47,044 nt of DNA from an uncultured Desulfobulbaceae bacterium (GCA_903887485.1 CAISPV010000115.1:1-47044); one strand, 5' to 3'. Counted from the first letter of the stretch, positions 34,200 through 43,170 are shown. Numbers and translations: made by a program. The notes: generated by a model not told the origin, from the sequence alone.

Positions 34200-35387
34200 T
34201 TATTTCTGGTGCAGGGCATTGATCTGTTGCTTGGTCTCGGTGACTATAGCCTTGATCTCAGGGGCTTCGGCCATGGATTGCTGCAGGGCCAGGAAGGTAT
34301 TGTTGAAGCTGCAGGATGCTGTCTGTCCGCCTGCAGAGTCAGGGACCAAGGGTTGTTCCATGGTCTTGATCTGCTGTTCCACTGTCTTTTTGTCTTTTTC
34401 AATCAGGGCAATTTTATCGATGTACTCCGGTTGCTGAAGATCTGTTCGCTGGCGCATCCGCTGAATCTGCCAGTCAAGGGCGCCCCGTCTGTTGCGCAGG
34501 TCGGTCAGCTCTTCTTCCTTTGCCTTTCCCCATCTGCCGCTTTTATGCCAGTCAATAGTCAGGATCCCTTGATATTTCCCCTGGCGATCGGTCTGGGTGA
34601 TCAGGGTGTTGTTGACTTGCTGCGGGTTCATGTTGCCACTGCCCAGGTCAGCCGCCAGAACGAGGTGGAGGGCCGGGAATTGCCGGGCTATCTCCTGGTT
34701 CTCGGCAGGAGTCAGGCTGGAGAGCAGGATCAGGATGTCACATTGGCGGGCGGTTTTTTTAATCAGGGCGGGCAACACTGTCCGCCAGTCGGCACGAGTG
34801 ACACCTGCGGCCAGGGAGGAAACAGCGCCGGTCAGACCAATGATCCCAGCCTTTATCTTCCCGATTTTTTTGATTCGTACCGGCTGAAACAGTGGGCGGC
34901 CATGCTGGTCAAGGAGATTGGCGGACAGCCAGGGGAATCCCTGTTGCTGACTGGTTTTCAGCAAGGCAAGGCCTGCAGCCAGATCAAGGGGGCCGACCGC
35001 CACCGCATCCACCTGCATGGCAGTATAGGCCTTGATGATTCCCTGGGCGGTCAGTTGTTCCTGCGATGGCACGGCTGAAATTTGCGGTTGTTTGAAGAGC
35101 AGATTGCCGGAGTCAACAAAGAGATGTGGCCGGTGTTGTTCTGTCGCAATATTTTTGATCTGGAATGCTTTTTTGGACAGCCCGCCCAATTGATTGGAGT
35201 GTCAGCCGCAGGGTTCAGTCTCTCCCTGGATATTGTTGGAGTAAAAGATGAGAAAGGATTCCGGGGGAGCGGCGTGGAGTCGTGTCGATACCATGGATGC
35301 CAGAAGGGTTATGAGCAGCATGACGGGAAAGATGCCCTTGCTGACGAGCCTGCTGGTAAGGGAGTGGAAATTATTTTTTGTTTCCAT
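34200..35387 (-). CDS. UshA-like (5'-nucleotidase-like) protein, candidate selenoprotein
   Basis: Reading the TGA at 35202-35204 as selenocysteine gives a 395-residue exported protein: signal peptide (to about LHAA, residue 40), then FLIFYSNNIQGETEPCG-U-HSNQLGG. Related UshA-like proteins of Desulfobacterota and Geobacter-type bacteria have a CGC motif at this point, so Sec replaces the second Cys. The rest fits the metallophosphoesterase fold of UshA only in part (LFVDSGN, VGPLDLA), and several usual metal ligands (GNHE) are not seen, so nucleotidase activity is doubtful. A charged coiled stretch (about 270-330) ends the protein. The start overlaps the end of rarA by 17 bases. The C-terminal haem part of the family lies out of frame downstream. 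Confidence 0.8.
35173..35189 (-). promoter_or_regulatory. Candidate SECIS hairpin of the UshA-like gene
   Basis: Starting 13 bases after the TGA, UUGGG pairs with UCCAA (last pair G-U) around the loop CGGGCUG. Distance and a loop GG fit the loose bacterial SECIS pattern. The stem is short and the case is weaker than for the thioredoxin-fold gene. Confidence 0.4.
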
Positions 35388-36747
35388 CGTGTTGCTGTTT
35401 CCGCTGTTGAAGGATCTGGCGCCATTTGTCGAGCCGGTCTTTGATCACCGCCTCATAGCCTCTGGTGGTGGGCGTATAAAAATGAGTGCCGGTAAGCTCC
35501 GGCGGCAGATGGTTCTGCTCCACCAGGGCCTGATTTTGATCGTGGGCATACTGATATCCCTTGCCATAGCCCAGCTTCTTCATGAGGCTGGTTGCGGCAT
35601 TGCGCAGGTGCATCGGCACCGGCAGGGAGCCGGTCCGGCCTATATGGTGGCGAAGGTCTGATTCTGCGGTGTACAGGGCATTGCTTTTGGGGGCGGTGGC
35701 GAGATAGACTACGGCCTGGGCCAGGGCCAGCGTCCCTTCCGGGAGGCCAAGGGTCTGGAAAGCCTGTTGACAGCTGATGGTCTGGCTGAGGGCCTGCGGG
35801 TCGGCAACACCAATATCCTCTGAGGCAAAGCGAATCAGGCGGCGAAGGATATAGAGCGGTTCTTCGCCCGCCTCCAGCATCCGGTACAGCCAGTAGAGGG
35901 CGCCGTCCGGGTCGGAGTCGCGCAGGCTTTTGTGCAGGGCCGAAATCAGGTTGTAATGTTCCTCGCCATCCTTGTCGTAGCGCAGGGATTTATGCTGTCC
36001 CGCCTCTTCGATATCGGTGGTGGTGATGGTCGGGGGCTCTGTATCCGGCGCAGTTTGAAAACGGTGCAGGGCCAGGGTCGCTGCGATCTCCAGGATATTG
36101 AGACCCGTTCTGGCGTCACCGTCGGCCAGGCTGATCAACTGGGCCAGTGCTTCATCGGTAAAACGGAGCTGAAAGTGCCCCAGACCATTGTCAGGATCGG
36201 CCAGGGCGCGGAGGAAGATGGTCTGCAGATGTTCCCGCGCCAGGGCGTGGAGGACAAGGACCCGGCAACGGGAGAGCAGGGGGGCGGTGACGTGAAAAGA
36301 AGGATTTTCGGTGGTGGCGCCGATAAGGGTAAAAAGGCCGGATTCCACATGGGGAAGAAAGGCATCCTGCTGACTTTTGTTGAATCGGTGGATCTCGTCG
36401 ATGAAAAAAACGGTGGCCCTGTTTTCGGTCGCGCGGAGGCGCTCGGCCTGTTCGACAATCTGCCGGACTTCTTTCACCCCTGAGAGAACGGCTGAGAAAA
36501 AGACAAAAGAGGCAGCAGTGGATTCCGCCAATATCTTGGCAAGCGTGGTCTTGCCCGTGCCGGGCGGTCCCCAGAGGATCAGGGACGGCAGGGCGCCGGA
36601 GCTGATTACGGTACTCAGCATCTTTCCTGGCCCGAGAAGGGTCTCCTGGCCGGCAAAATCTTCCAGGGTATGAGGACGCATCCGTTCAGCCAGGGGGGAT
36701 GAGCTATGAAGCGGGGATTTGTCTCTGGTTATTTTGGTTGAAGTCAT
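35371..36747 (-). CDS. rarA: Replication-associated recombination protein RarA (MgsA)
   Basis: RarA is a clamp-loader-like AAA+ ATPase that acts at stalled replication forks. The 458-residue protein has LAERMRPHTLEDFAGQ, Walker A GPPGTGKTTLAK (about 60), Walker B VFFIDEIHRFNKSQQD, sensor GATTENPSF and the C-terminal tetramerisation domain with LRYDKDGEEHYNLISALHKSLR and the GYGKGYQYAHD segment. Its start overlaps the dus stop (ATGA), and the selenoprotein gene overlaps its end, so dus-rarA-ushA-like form a tight operon. Confidence 0.95.
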   Translation of the reverse strand: MTSTKITRDKSPLHSSSPLAERMRPHTLEDFAGQETLLGPGKMLSTVISSGALPSLILWGPPGTGKTTLAKILAESTAASFVFFSAVLSGVKEVRQIVEQAERLRATENRATVFFIDEIHRFNKSQQDAFLPHVESGLFTLIGATTENPSFHVTAPLLSRCRVLVLHALAREHLQTIFLRALADPDNGLGHFQLRFTDEALAQLISLADGDARTGLNILEIAATLALHRFQTAPDTEPPTITTTDIEEAGQHKSLRYDKDGEEHYNLISALHKSLRDSDPDGALYWLYRMLEAGEEPLYILRRLIRFASEDIGVADPQALSQTISCQQAFQTLGLPEGTLALAQAVVYLATAPKSNALYTAESDLRHHIGRTGSLPVPMHLRNAATSLMKKLGYGKGYQYAHDQNQALVEQNHLPPELTGTHFYTPTTRGYEAVIKDRLDKWRQILQQRKQQHDGNKK

Positions 36748-37706
36748 CCCTGCTCCTGCTGATTATTCCGGCTGCTCTCTCTGATCAGGGACAGGGCGTG
36801 ATGTAGGGCCACAAGGTCTTTGCAGTCATAGATCATCTTCCGGTAGCGGGCGCTCTCGGGCAGCCCTTTGAAATAACGGCCCATATGATTTTTGATGCAG
36901 CCCGGCATGTGTCCTGGCGGCAGCGATTCCTCAATCAGCTCCAGATGGCGGAAGACACCATCGAGCAGAGGGGACAGCTCCGTTGGTTTGCCGTCAGGAG
37001 AAAAGACCCAGGGGTTGCCAAGGGCCGCCCGGCCAATCATGATCCCGTCGCAGCCGGTCAGGCGCATCATCGCACACCCCTGAGCATGGGAGTGGATGTC
37101 GCCATTGCCGATGACCGGCAGCGCAACCGCCTGTTTCACCTGGGCGATGATATCCCAGTCGGCTATGCCGGTGAACCCCTGGGCCCAGGTACGGCCATGG
37201 ATCGTGATGGCTGCAGCCCCGGCTTCTTCAGCCATCCGGGCAAAATCAACGGCCGAGATATGCTGGCTATCCACCCCAATTCTGGTCTTGACTGTGACCG
37301 GAACCGTGCTGTTTTTGATGACGCTGGTAATGATTGCCTTGGCCAGTTGCGGATCCTGCATCAAGGCGGCGCCTGCCCCCCGCTTGGTCACTTTTTTGAC
37401 CGGACAGCCCATGTTGATATCAATAAGATCAGGGTGAAAGGTGCTGAGCAGGGCCGCGGCCTGACCCATGATAGCCGGATCAGCCCCAAAAAGCTGGAAG
37501 GAGACGGGACGTTCTGCAGGGTTTGAGGCCAGCATAGCCAGGGTATTGGCCTGTTTGTAGACCAGGCCGTGACAGCTGATCATCTCGGAGACCACCAGGC
37601 CGGCCCCGAACTCGCGGCACAACCGGCGAAAGGGGAGATCGGTATATCCGGCTAGAGGGGCAAGCAGAAAGGGGGAAACGAGTGTCAGGTTGGCGATCTG
37701 GAGCAT
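36744..37706 (-). CDS. dus: tRNA-dihydrouridine synthase
   Basis: The FMN enzyme reduces uridines in the tRNA D-loop. The 320-residue product has LAPLAGYTDLPFRRLCREFGA at the N-terminus, DINMGCPVKKVTKRGAGAAL with the catalytic Cys, VTVKTRIGVD, ITIHGRTWAQGF, VIGNGDIHS and GCDGIMIGRAALGNPW. It is a DusB-like subgroup by eye. ATG 37706 is chosen over a TTG at 37733. It is the first gene of the dus-rarA operon. Confidence 0.93.
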   Translation of the reverse strand: MLQIANLTLVSPFLLAPLAGYTDLPFRRLCREFGAGLVVSEMISCHGLVYKQANTLAMLASNPAERPVSFQLFGADPAIMGQAAALLSTFHPDLIDINMGCPVKKVTKRGAGAALMQDPQLAKAIITSVIKNSTVPVTVKTRIGVDSQHISAVDFARMAEEAGAAAITIHGRTWAQGFTGIADWDIIAQVKQAVALPVIGNGDIHSHAQGCAMMRLTGCDGIMIGRAALGNPWVFSPDGKPTELSPLLDGVFRHLELIEESLPPGHMPGCIKNHMGRYFKGLPESARYRKMIYDCKDLVALHHALSLIRESSRNNQQEQG

Positions 37707-37859
37707 ATTTTTCTTGCTGATATTTTTTTGCAAACAGGGTATTTTACAGTTTTTCCGTCTTTTTCAGGCCAAGGTTGTTATTGGAACGACGATTTGGCCG
37801 ATCAACTTAAGAGAACCTACTTCTTTATCCGTTTCTTATTACCATAATTGGAGAACCAT

Positions 37860-39791
37860 ATGCCACTGCAATTAAATATGCAATCAAGTGAATTGTCCGC
37901 TCAGCAGTTGCAGGGATTGCGCGAGATGCGCGTTCGTTGCGCCAAGAACATTCTGCTTTCCACCAGCCTTGCCGCCTCCGGGCATCCCGGCGGTTCTCTC
38001 TCTTCCCTCGATATGTTGCTGGTCACCTACGGCTGCATCAAGCATGATCCCAAAGATCCGGATATGGAGGAAAGGGATCGGGTGGTGGTCAGCATGGGCC
38101 ATATTTCTCCCGGTGTCTATTCCACCCTGGCAGAATATGGATATTTTAGTTCTGATGATTTCTTGGCTGGTTTCCGCCGCACCGGTTCCGGGTTTCCCGG
38201 CCATGTGGAGCGCATCGTCCCCGGCGTTGAGTGGGATACCGGCAATCTCGGCCAGGGGCTGTCCACGGCCGTTGGCATCGCCCATGCCTTCAAGATCCAG
38301 GGCCGCCCGAACAAGGTGATTGTTTTTATGGGGGACGGTGAACAGCAGAAGGGCCAGATCTGTGAGGCGATTCGTTTTGCCAATAAATATAAACTTGATA
38401 ATCTGATCGTCGTTATTGACCGCAATCATCTGCAGATCTGCGGCGCCACCAACGATATCATGCCCCAGTCGGTCAGGGCCATGTATGCCACCAATAACTG
38501 GGATGTCAAATATCTGGAAGACGGTCATGACTGCAACAGTTATTTCCGGGCCTTGGCCGACGCCTACACTAAACCCTGCGGCAGGCCGTCGGTGATCGTC
38601 GCCCGGACCACCATGGGCAAGGGAATCTCCTTTATGGAAAACCTGGCCAAGTATCATGGCTCGCCCCTGAACCGCACCATGTTGGCTGATGCCCTGAAGG
38701 AGTTGGGCGTTGACAATGATGTGGAGAAGTGGGAGGCCTTGCGGGCTCTGCCGGTGGCCACTCATACCATTCGCAAGTATGTTTCCAATGCGCCAGCGAT
38801 TGCCACAGGAACCCCTGTTTTGTATGGTGCTGACGCCAAGACCGACAATCGTTCCGCCTATGGCAATGCCCTGCAGGGGCTGGCCGAGGCTAATAATGTG
38901 GGAGGGGCGATCAAGATCAGCGGCATCTCCTGCGATCTGGAGGGATCGGTGAAGATGGGCGGGTTTCGCAAGCATTCACCCGGCGCCTATATCGAGGCGG
39001 GTATCCAGGAGCATCATGCCGCCAGCATGGCCGGCGGCATGAGTTCTGTGGGGATGGTGCCTTTCTTCAGCACCTTTGGGGTTTTTGCTCTCTCCGAGGT
39101 CTATAACCAGACCCGGATCAATGACTTTAATCACACCAATGTCAAGGTGGTCGCCACCCATGTGGGGCTGGATGTGGGCGAGGATGGCCCGACCCATCAG
39201 TGTATTGACTATCTGGGGCTGACCCGCAACTTCTTCCGCTTTTCGGTATTCATGCCGGCTGATCCCAATCAGACTGACCGGATTATCCGCTTTGCTGCCA
39301 CCCATGCCGGCAATGTCTTTGTCGGTATGGGGCGATCGATCACCCCGGTGATCCTTAAGGAAGATGGAACCCCCTTCTATGATGCCGACTACACCTTCCA
39401 GGCCGGCAAGGCCGACTGGCTGCGCCGCGGCTCTGAGGCCACCCTTATCACCTATGGGGCGCTCACCCCAACGGTGATGGAGGCCTGGGCCCTGCTTGCC
39501 GGTGAGGGGAAATCTGTAGGGGTGCTGAATATGGCCTCCCTGGTGCCCATGGACAAGGATGCCGTGCTTGAGGCTGCGGCCAAGGGGCCAGTGGTAACTG
39601 TAGAAGATCATCATGTGGATACCGGACTGGGGGCCATGGTTGCTCTGGTTCTTGCCGAGTCCGGCAAGGCGGTTCCTTTCAAAAGATGCGGGGTGCAGTT
39701 CTATGGCGGATCAGGGCAGCCTGCGGAGTTGTATGCCAGACAAGGCCTGGATGCCGGTTCCATAGCTGCGGCGGTGAAAGGATTGCTGTAA
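37860..39791 (+). CDS. tkt: Transketolase
   Basis: Transketolase moves two-carbon units between sugar phosphates in the pentose phosphate pathway and needs thiamine diphosphate. The 643-residue single chain joins the PP domain (SGHPGGSLSSLDML, GDGEQQKGQICEA as the TPP/metal motif), the Pyr domain (AGIQEHHAASMAGG with the catalytic Glu, GPTHQCIDYLGLTR) and the C-terminal domain. ATG 37860 is preceded by TTGGAGAAC; a TTG at 37848 is less likely. It is a stand-alone gene diverging from dus and closed by a strong terminator. Confidence 0.95.
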   Translation: MPLQLNMQSSELSAQQLQGLREMRVRCAKNILLSTSLAASGHPGGSLSSLDMLLVTYGCIKHDPKDPDMEERDRVVVSMGHISPGVYSTLAEYGYFSSDDFLAGFRRTGSGFPGHVERIVPGVEWDTGNLGQGLSTAVGIAHAFKIQGRPNKVIVFMGDGEQQKGQICEAIRFANKYKLDNLIVVIDRNHLQICGATNDIMPQSVRAMYATNNWDVKYLEDGHDCNSYFRALADAYTKPCGRPSVIVARTTMGKGISFMENLAKYHGSPLNRTMLADALKELGVDNDVEKWEALRALPVATHTIRKYVSNAPAIATGTPVLYGADAKTDNRSAYGNALQGLAEANNVGGAIKISGISCDLEGSVKMGGFRKHSPGAYIEAGIQEHHAASMAGGMSSVGMVPFFSTFGVFALSEVYNQTRINDFNHTNVKVVATHVGLDVGEDGPTHQCIDYLGLTRNFFRFSVFMPADPNQTDRIIRFAATHAGNVFVGMGRSITPVILKEDGTPFYDADYTFQAGKADWLRRGSEATLITYGALTPTVMEAWALLAGEGKSVGVLNMASLVPMDKDAVLEAAAKGPVVTVEDHHVDTGLGAMVALVLAESGKAVPFKRCGVQFYGGSGQPAELYARQGLDAGSIAAAVKGLL

Positions 39792-39812
39792 GCTGACGAC
39801 GCTGAAACGAAG

Positions 39813-39859
39813 AAAGCAAAAAGGCCGTCCCTGGTTTCAGGGACGGCCTTTTTGCTTTC
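39813..39859 (+). terminator. Strong terminator between tkt and lptE
   Basis: A 21-base perfect stem, AAAGCAAAAAGGCCGTCCCTG (39813-39833) paired with its complement (to 39859), and a TTTC-type loop. It has A and T runs on both sides, so it can serve both converging genes. Confidence 0.9.
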
Positions 39860-39893
39860 AAAGAGAGAGAAAAGAGATCGAAATAATCAACCG

Positions 39894-40424
39894 TTAGGTG
39901 TTAGGTGTTGAGAGTCTATCAAGTGCCTTCATGTAAATCTTCTCAGAAAGATTATCGATAATGGTTGCCAAGGCCCGATCTTCATTGTCGGTGGTTGCTG
40001 TTGCGCTTTGTGTGGTTCGTGAATCTTCAGACCATCTTTCGCTTGGAACCTCCAGAAGTACTTCACCTGTTTTGATGTCTTTGAGAATATAGCGGACAGT
40101 GAGAATGACCTTGACTGTGGTGGCATTATTGCCAAGACCATATGAGAGGCTTGGCAGTTGAATAGAAAGCACTTCGCCTGCCAGGATAAGATCGGCTCCG
40201 GCCTTTGCATTTGTTACCTTGATTGAGTTGGACTTTTGAAACCAGCGGGTGAGGGATTGATAGATCTTGGTGTCCAGTTGCAGGGCATTGGTCTTGTTTT
40301 TCCAGTGGGTTACATAGACAGATTTTTCCGGCCCGGTATAGATGTAGGGATTATGATATCCGCAGGCAGTAAGAATCAGGGCTGTCAGGAGAAAGAGTGA
40401 GCTGAGGCGCAGTGATGTTTTCAA
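39894..40424 (-). CDS. lptE: LPS-assembly lipoprotein LptE-like
   Basis: LptE plugs the LptD barrel that inserts lipopolysaccharide into the outer membrane. The 176-residue protein has a lipoprotein signal (LTALILTAC, Cys about 21) followed by GYHNPY, the usual start of LptE/RlpB, and a mixed alpha/beta body with LDTKIYQSLTRWF and ATTVKVILTVRYILKD strands. It lies downstream of leuS, as lptE does in E. coli. Family assignment rests on size, lipobox and position, because LptE proteins diverge quickly. Confidence 0.8.
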   Translation of the reverse strand: MKTSLRLSSLFLLTALILTACGYHNPYIYTGPEKSVYVTHWKNKTNALQLDTKIYQSLTRWFQKSNSIKVTNAKAGADLILAGEVLSIQLPSLSYGLGNNATTVKVILTVRYILKDIKTGEVLLEVPSERWSEDSRTTQSATATTDNEDRALATIIDNLSEKIYMKALDRLSTPNT

Positions 40425-40449
40425 CAGATTACTCCAATATTTAAGTTTA

Positions 40450-40500
40450 GGTGCCGTTATGAAATAAGCGGTGCTGTTTTGCTTATTTTATTACGGCACC
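40450..40500. repeat. Dispersed palindromic repeat, copy upstream of lptE
   Basis: GGTGCCGTTATGAAATAAGC (40450-40469) and GCTTATTTTATTACGGCACC (40481-40500) are inverted complements at 18 of 20 positions, with the family arm sequence. Confidence 0.8.
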
Positions 40501-40504
40501 TTAT

Positions 40505-40553
40505 GCCGCTTCAAAGAAACAGCCAATCTCTGCCAGCTGTTTCTTTGAGCGGC
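40505..40553. terminator. Long hairpin between leuS and lptE
   Basis: GCCGCTTCAAAGAAACAGC (40505-40523) pairs with GCTGTTTCTTTGAGCGGC (40536-40553) with one bulged base. It lies between two dispersed repeats. It lacks a T tail and could end leuS transcription or stabilise the message. Confidence 0.5.
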
Positions 40554-40576
40554 GCCTGGCAGATAACATACAAGAA

Positions 40577-40640
40577 GACGTTACGAAATAACCATTGCCG
40601 TTGCCACTGCTACATTTCTGACCATTTCCTTACAACGATC
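40577..40640. repeat. Dispersed repeat, longer variant (second)
   Basis: GACGTTACGAAATAACCATTG at the left and CATTTCCTTACAACGATC at the right, with CACTGCTACATTTCTGACCA between; colinear with the copy at 19774-19835. It ends 26 bases past the leuS stop. Confidence 0.6.
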
Positions 40641-40665
40641 AATGAAAAGTTTAATTAAAATATCC

Positions 40666-43170
40666 TTAAAGAACAATATTAACAAGCTTCTTCTGCACGA
40701 TAATAATTTTTTTGACAGGCTGGGCAAGAATAATTTTCTGCACATTCCGGTCGTTCAGCGCCATTTCCTTGATTGCCTCATCGTCCATGTCTGCTGGAAC
40801 CTGGAGACGGGAACGCACTTTCCCGTTGACCTGAACAACGACTGTCAGTTCCTCTTCTTTGGCGGCCTCAATGTCGAAAGTCGGCCATTGCTCCTGGTCA
40901 AGGGGATGGGTATTGCCGATCTGCTGCCAGAGTTCGGCGCAGAAATGCGGAACCATGGGGGAGAGCAGGAGGAGAATCGCCCGAACCGCTTCATGGACTA
41001 CGGCAGGGGTCAGTTTATTCTGGGGCCTGTCGCCTTCCATCGGCGCCAGGGTGGTCAGGGTATTGAACAACTCCATGATTCCACTGATGGCAGTGTTGAA
41101 GTGGAAGTTGTTCTCGATGTTCAAGCTCACCCTCTGGATCGTCTGGTGGGTCTTGCGATGGAGGGCCTGGTCCGCCTCACTGCGGATCTCGATTGTCCCG
41201 TCTGTCTGGGTCAGCAGTTCCTTGTTGCCCATAACATAGCGATAGATCCGGTTGAGAAAACGAAAGGCCCCTTCCACGCCCTTGGCATTCCATTCGAGGT
41301 CTTTTTCCGGAGGGGCGGCAAAAAGGCTGAACAGGCGCACCGTATCCGCCCCGTATTCGTTGATCAGGTCATTGGGGTCAACCACGTTGCCCTTGGATTT
41401 TGACATCTTGGCGCCATCCTTGATCACCATCCCCTGGGTCAGGAGATTGGTGAAGGGTTCGTCGATGTCAAGGTAGCCCAGATCCCGGAGGACTTTGGTG
41501 AAAAAACGGGAGTAGAGCAGGTGGAGGATGGCATGTTCCACGCCGCCGATATACTGATCCACCGGCAACCAGTGCGCGGCCTTGGCGCGGTCTATGGGTG
41601 CATCGGTATTACGGGGACTGGTATAACGGGCAAAATACCAGGAGGATTCGACAAAAGTGTCCATGGTATCGGTCTCGCGCCGGGCCTCGCCACCGCAGGC
41701 TGGACAGGTGGTCTGGATGAAGGAGTCGCGCTGGTGCAGGGGGGAACAGGTATGCTGTCCTGAGTCGGTGTCTTCCGGCAGGATCAGCGGCAGTTGTTCT
41801 ACCGGCACGGGCTGGACTCCGCATTTTGGGCAATGAATCATGGGGATCGGAGCCCCCCAGTAACGTTGCCGGGAGATCCCCCAGTCGCGCAGCCGATAGG
41901 TGGTATGGGCCGCGCCAAAACCCTGGGCGGTGGCGTGATCGATAATTGCCTGTTTGGCCTCAAGCGATGGCATGCCGCTGAATGTCCCTGAGTCGGCAAG
42001 CAGGCCTGGGTCAATAGCTGCCGCCTCCATCCCGCTTGCCGTGATCGTCGTGCCTTCCGGGATGACCACCGGCTTGATGGCCAGATTGTATTTCCGGGCA
42101 AATTCAAAGTCGCGCTGGTCATGGGCCGGCACAGCCATGACGGCCCCGGTGCCATAGCCCATGAGGACAAAATTGGCCACATAGACCGGGACCTTGTCGC
42201 CGTTAAAGGGATTGAGGCAGTAACGTCCGGTAAAGATACCCTTTTTTTCCTGTTCATCATCGGGTTTTTGTTGCTGCTTTTCGACGAGCGTGGCGGCAAT
42301 AAAGTCCCGTACCTCCTGTTCCCGCTCCGCCCCCTTGATGAGCGTCTCGATCAGGGGATGTTCAGGGGCAACGGACATGAAGGTCACGCCAAAGATGGTG
42401 TCGGGGCGGGTGGTGAAAATGGAAAGGAGTTCTTTACTGCCTTCAATTTTGAAATCACAGGTGAGGCCCTCTGATTTGCCAATCCAGTTGCGCTGCATGG
42501 TCACAACCTTATCCGGCCAGCCGCTCAGTTTGTCAAGATCGCGGAGCAGTTCCTCGGCATACGCGGTGATCTTGAAAAACCAGCCATTCATCTGCCGGGG
42601 GGTGACAGGTTCGTCGCACCGCCAGCAAGTTCCGTCAATAACTTGTTCATTGGCCAGTACGGTCTGGCAGGAGTTGCACCAGTTGACGGTGGTATTTTTC
42701 TGATAGGCGAGCCCTTTTTCATACATCTGGAGGAAAAGAAGCTGCTCCCAACGATAATAGGCGGGGTTGCAGGTGGCAATCTCACGGCCCCAGTCGTAGG
42801 ACAGACCGAGCTGGCGCAACTGGTTGCGCATGTAGTCAATGTTGTCGTAGGTCCAGCGGGCCGGGTGGGTATTGTTTTTCTGGGCGGCATTTTCCGCAGG
42901 CAGGCCAAAGGCGTCCCAGCCCATGGGATGAAGGACATTGAAACCCCGCAACCGCTTGTAGCGGGCGATGACGTCCCCGATGGAATAATTACGGACATGA
43001 CCCATGTGAATGCGTCCCGAAGGATAAGGAAACATCTCCAGGACATAATACTTTTCCCGCGGGTCATCTTCAGAGACCTTATAACTCGCTTCCCGCTGCC
43101 AGAACTCCTGCCAGTTGGCCTCTATGGTTTTGAAATCATATTTTTTATCTGATTCTGCAGTGATGGACAT
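40666..43170 (-). CDS. leuS: Leucyl-tRNA synthetase
   Basis: The class I synthetase charges tRNA-Leu. The 834-residue protein has the HIGH motif as HMGH (YPSGRIHMGHVRNYSIGD, about 53), WDAFGLPAENAA, the zinc-binding region with CNSCQ/CWRC cysteines, the editing domain (about 225-410, FTTRPDTIFGVTF and GTGAVMAVPAHDQRDFEF) and KMSKSKGN (about 590). The C-terminal anticodon and VxVNGKVR segments are complete. It precedes lptE on the minus strand. Confidence 0.97.
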   Translation of the reverse strand: MSITAESDKKYDFKTIEANWQEFWQREASYKVSEDDPREKYYVLEMFPYPSGRIHMGHVRNYSIGDVIARYKRLRGFNVLHPMGWDAFGLPAENAAQKNNTHPARWTYDNIDYMRNQLRQLGLSYDWGREIATCNPAYYRWEQLLFLQMYEKGLAYQKNTTVNWCNSCQTVLANEQVIDGTCWRCDEPVTPRQMNGWFFKITAYAEELLRDLDKLSGWPDKVVTMQRNWIGKSEGLTCDFKIEGSKELLSIFTTRPDTIFGVTFMSVAPEHPLIETLIKGAEREQEVRDFIAATLVEKQQQKPDDEQEKKGIFTGRYCLNPFNGDKVPVYVANFVLMGYGTGAVMAVPAHDQRDFEFARKYNLAIKPVVIPEGTTITASGMEAAAIDPGLLADSGTFSGMPSLEAKQAIIDHATAQGFGAAHTTYRLRDWGISRQRYWGAPIPMIHCPKCGVQPVPVEQLPLILPEDTDSGQHTCSPLHQRDSFIQTTCPACGGEARRETDTMDTFVESSWYFARYTSPRNTDAPIDRAKAAHWLPVDQYIGGVEHAILHLLYSRFFTKVLRDLGYLDIDEPFTNLLTQGMVIKDGAKMSKSKGNVVDPNDLINEYGADTVRLFSLFAAPPEKDLEWNAKGVEGAFRFLNRIYRYVMGNKELLTQTDGTIEIRSEADQALHRKTHQTIQRVSLNIENNFHFNTAISGIMELFNTLTTLAPMEGDRPQNKLTPAVVHEAVRAILLLLSPMVPHFCAELWQQIGNTHPLDQEQWPTFDIEAAKEEELTVVVQVNGKVRSRLQVPADMDDEAIKEMALNDRNVQKIILAQPVKKIIIVQKKLVNIVL

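Noticed and set aside
34200-34202. TAA of the UshA-like gene as another recoded codon
   Set aside because: It is TAA, not TGA, and the cytochrome part lies in a different frame with a second TAA; decay explains it better.
34209-35078. Plus-strand frame opposite the UshA-like gene
   Set aside because: The minus strand carries a signal peptide, family motifs and operon context; the plus frame has none.
37884-38975. Long open frame on the minus strand opposite transketolase
   Set aside because: It lies wholly inside a well-identified gene, has no SD and its product resembles no protein; GC-rich codon use of tkt leaves the antisense frame open.
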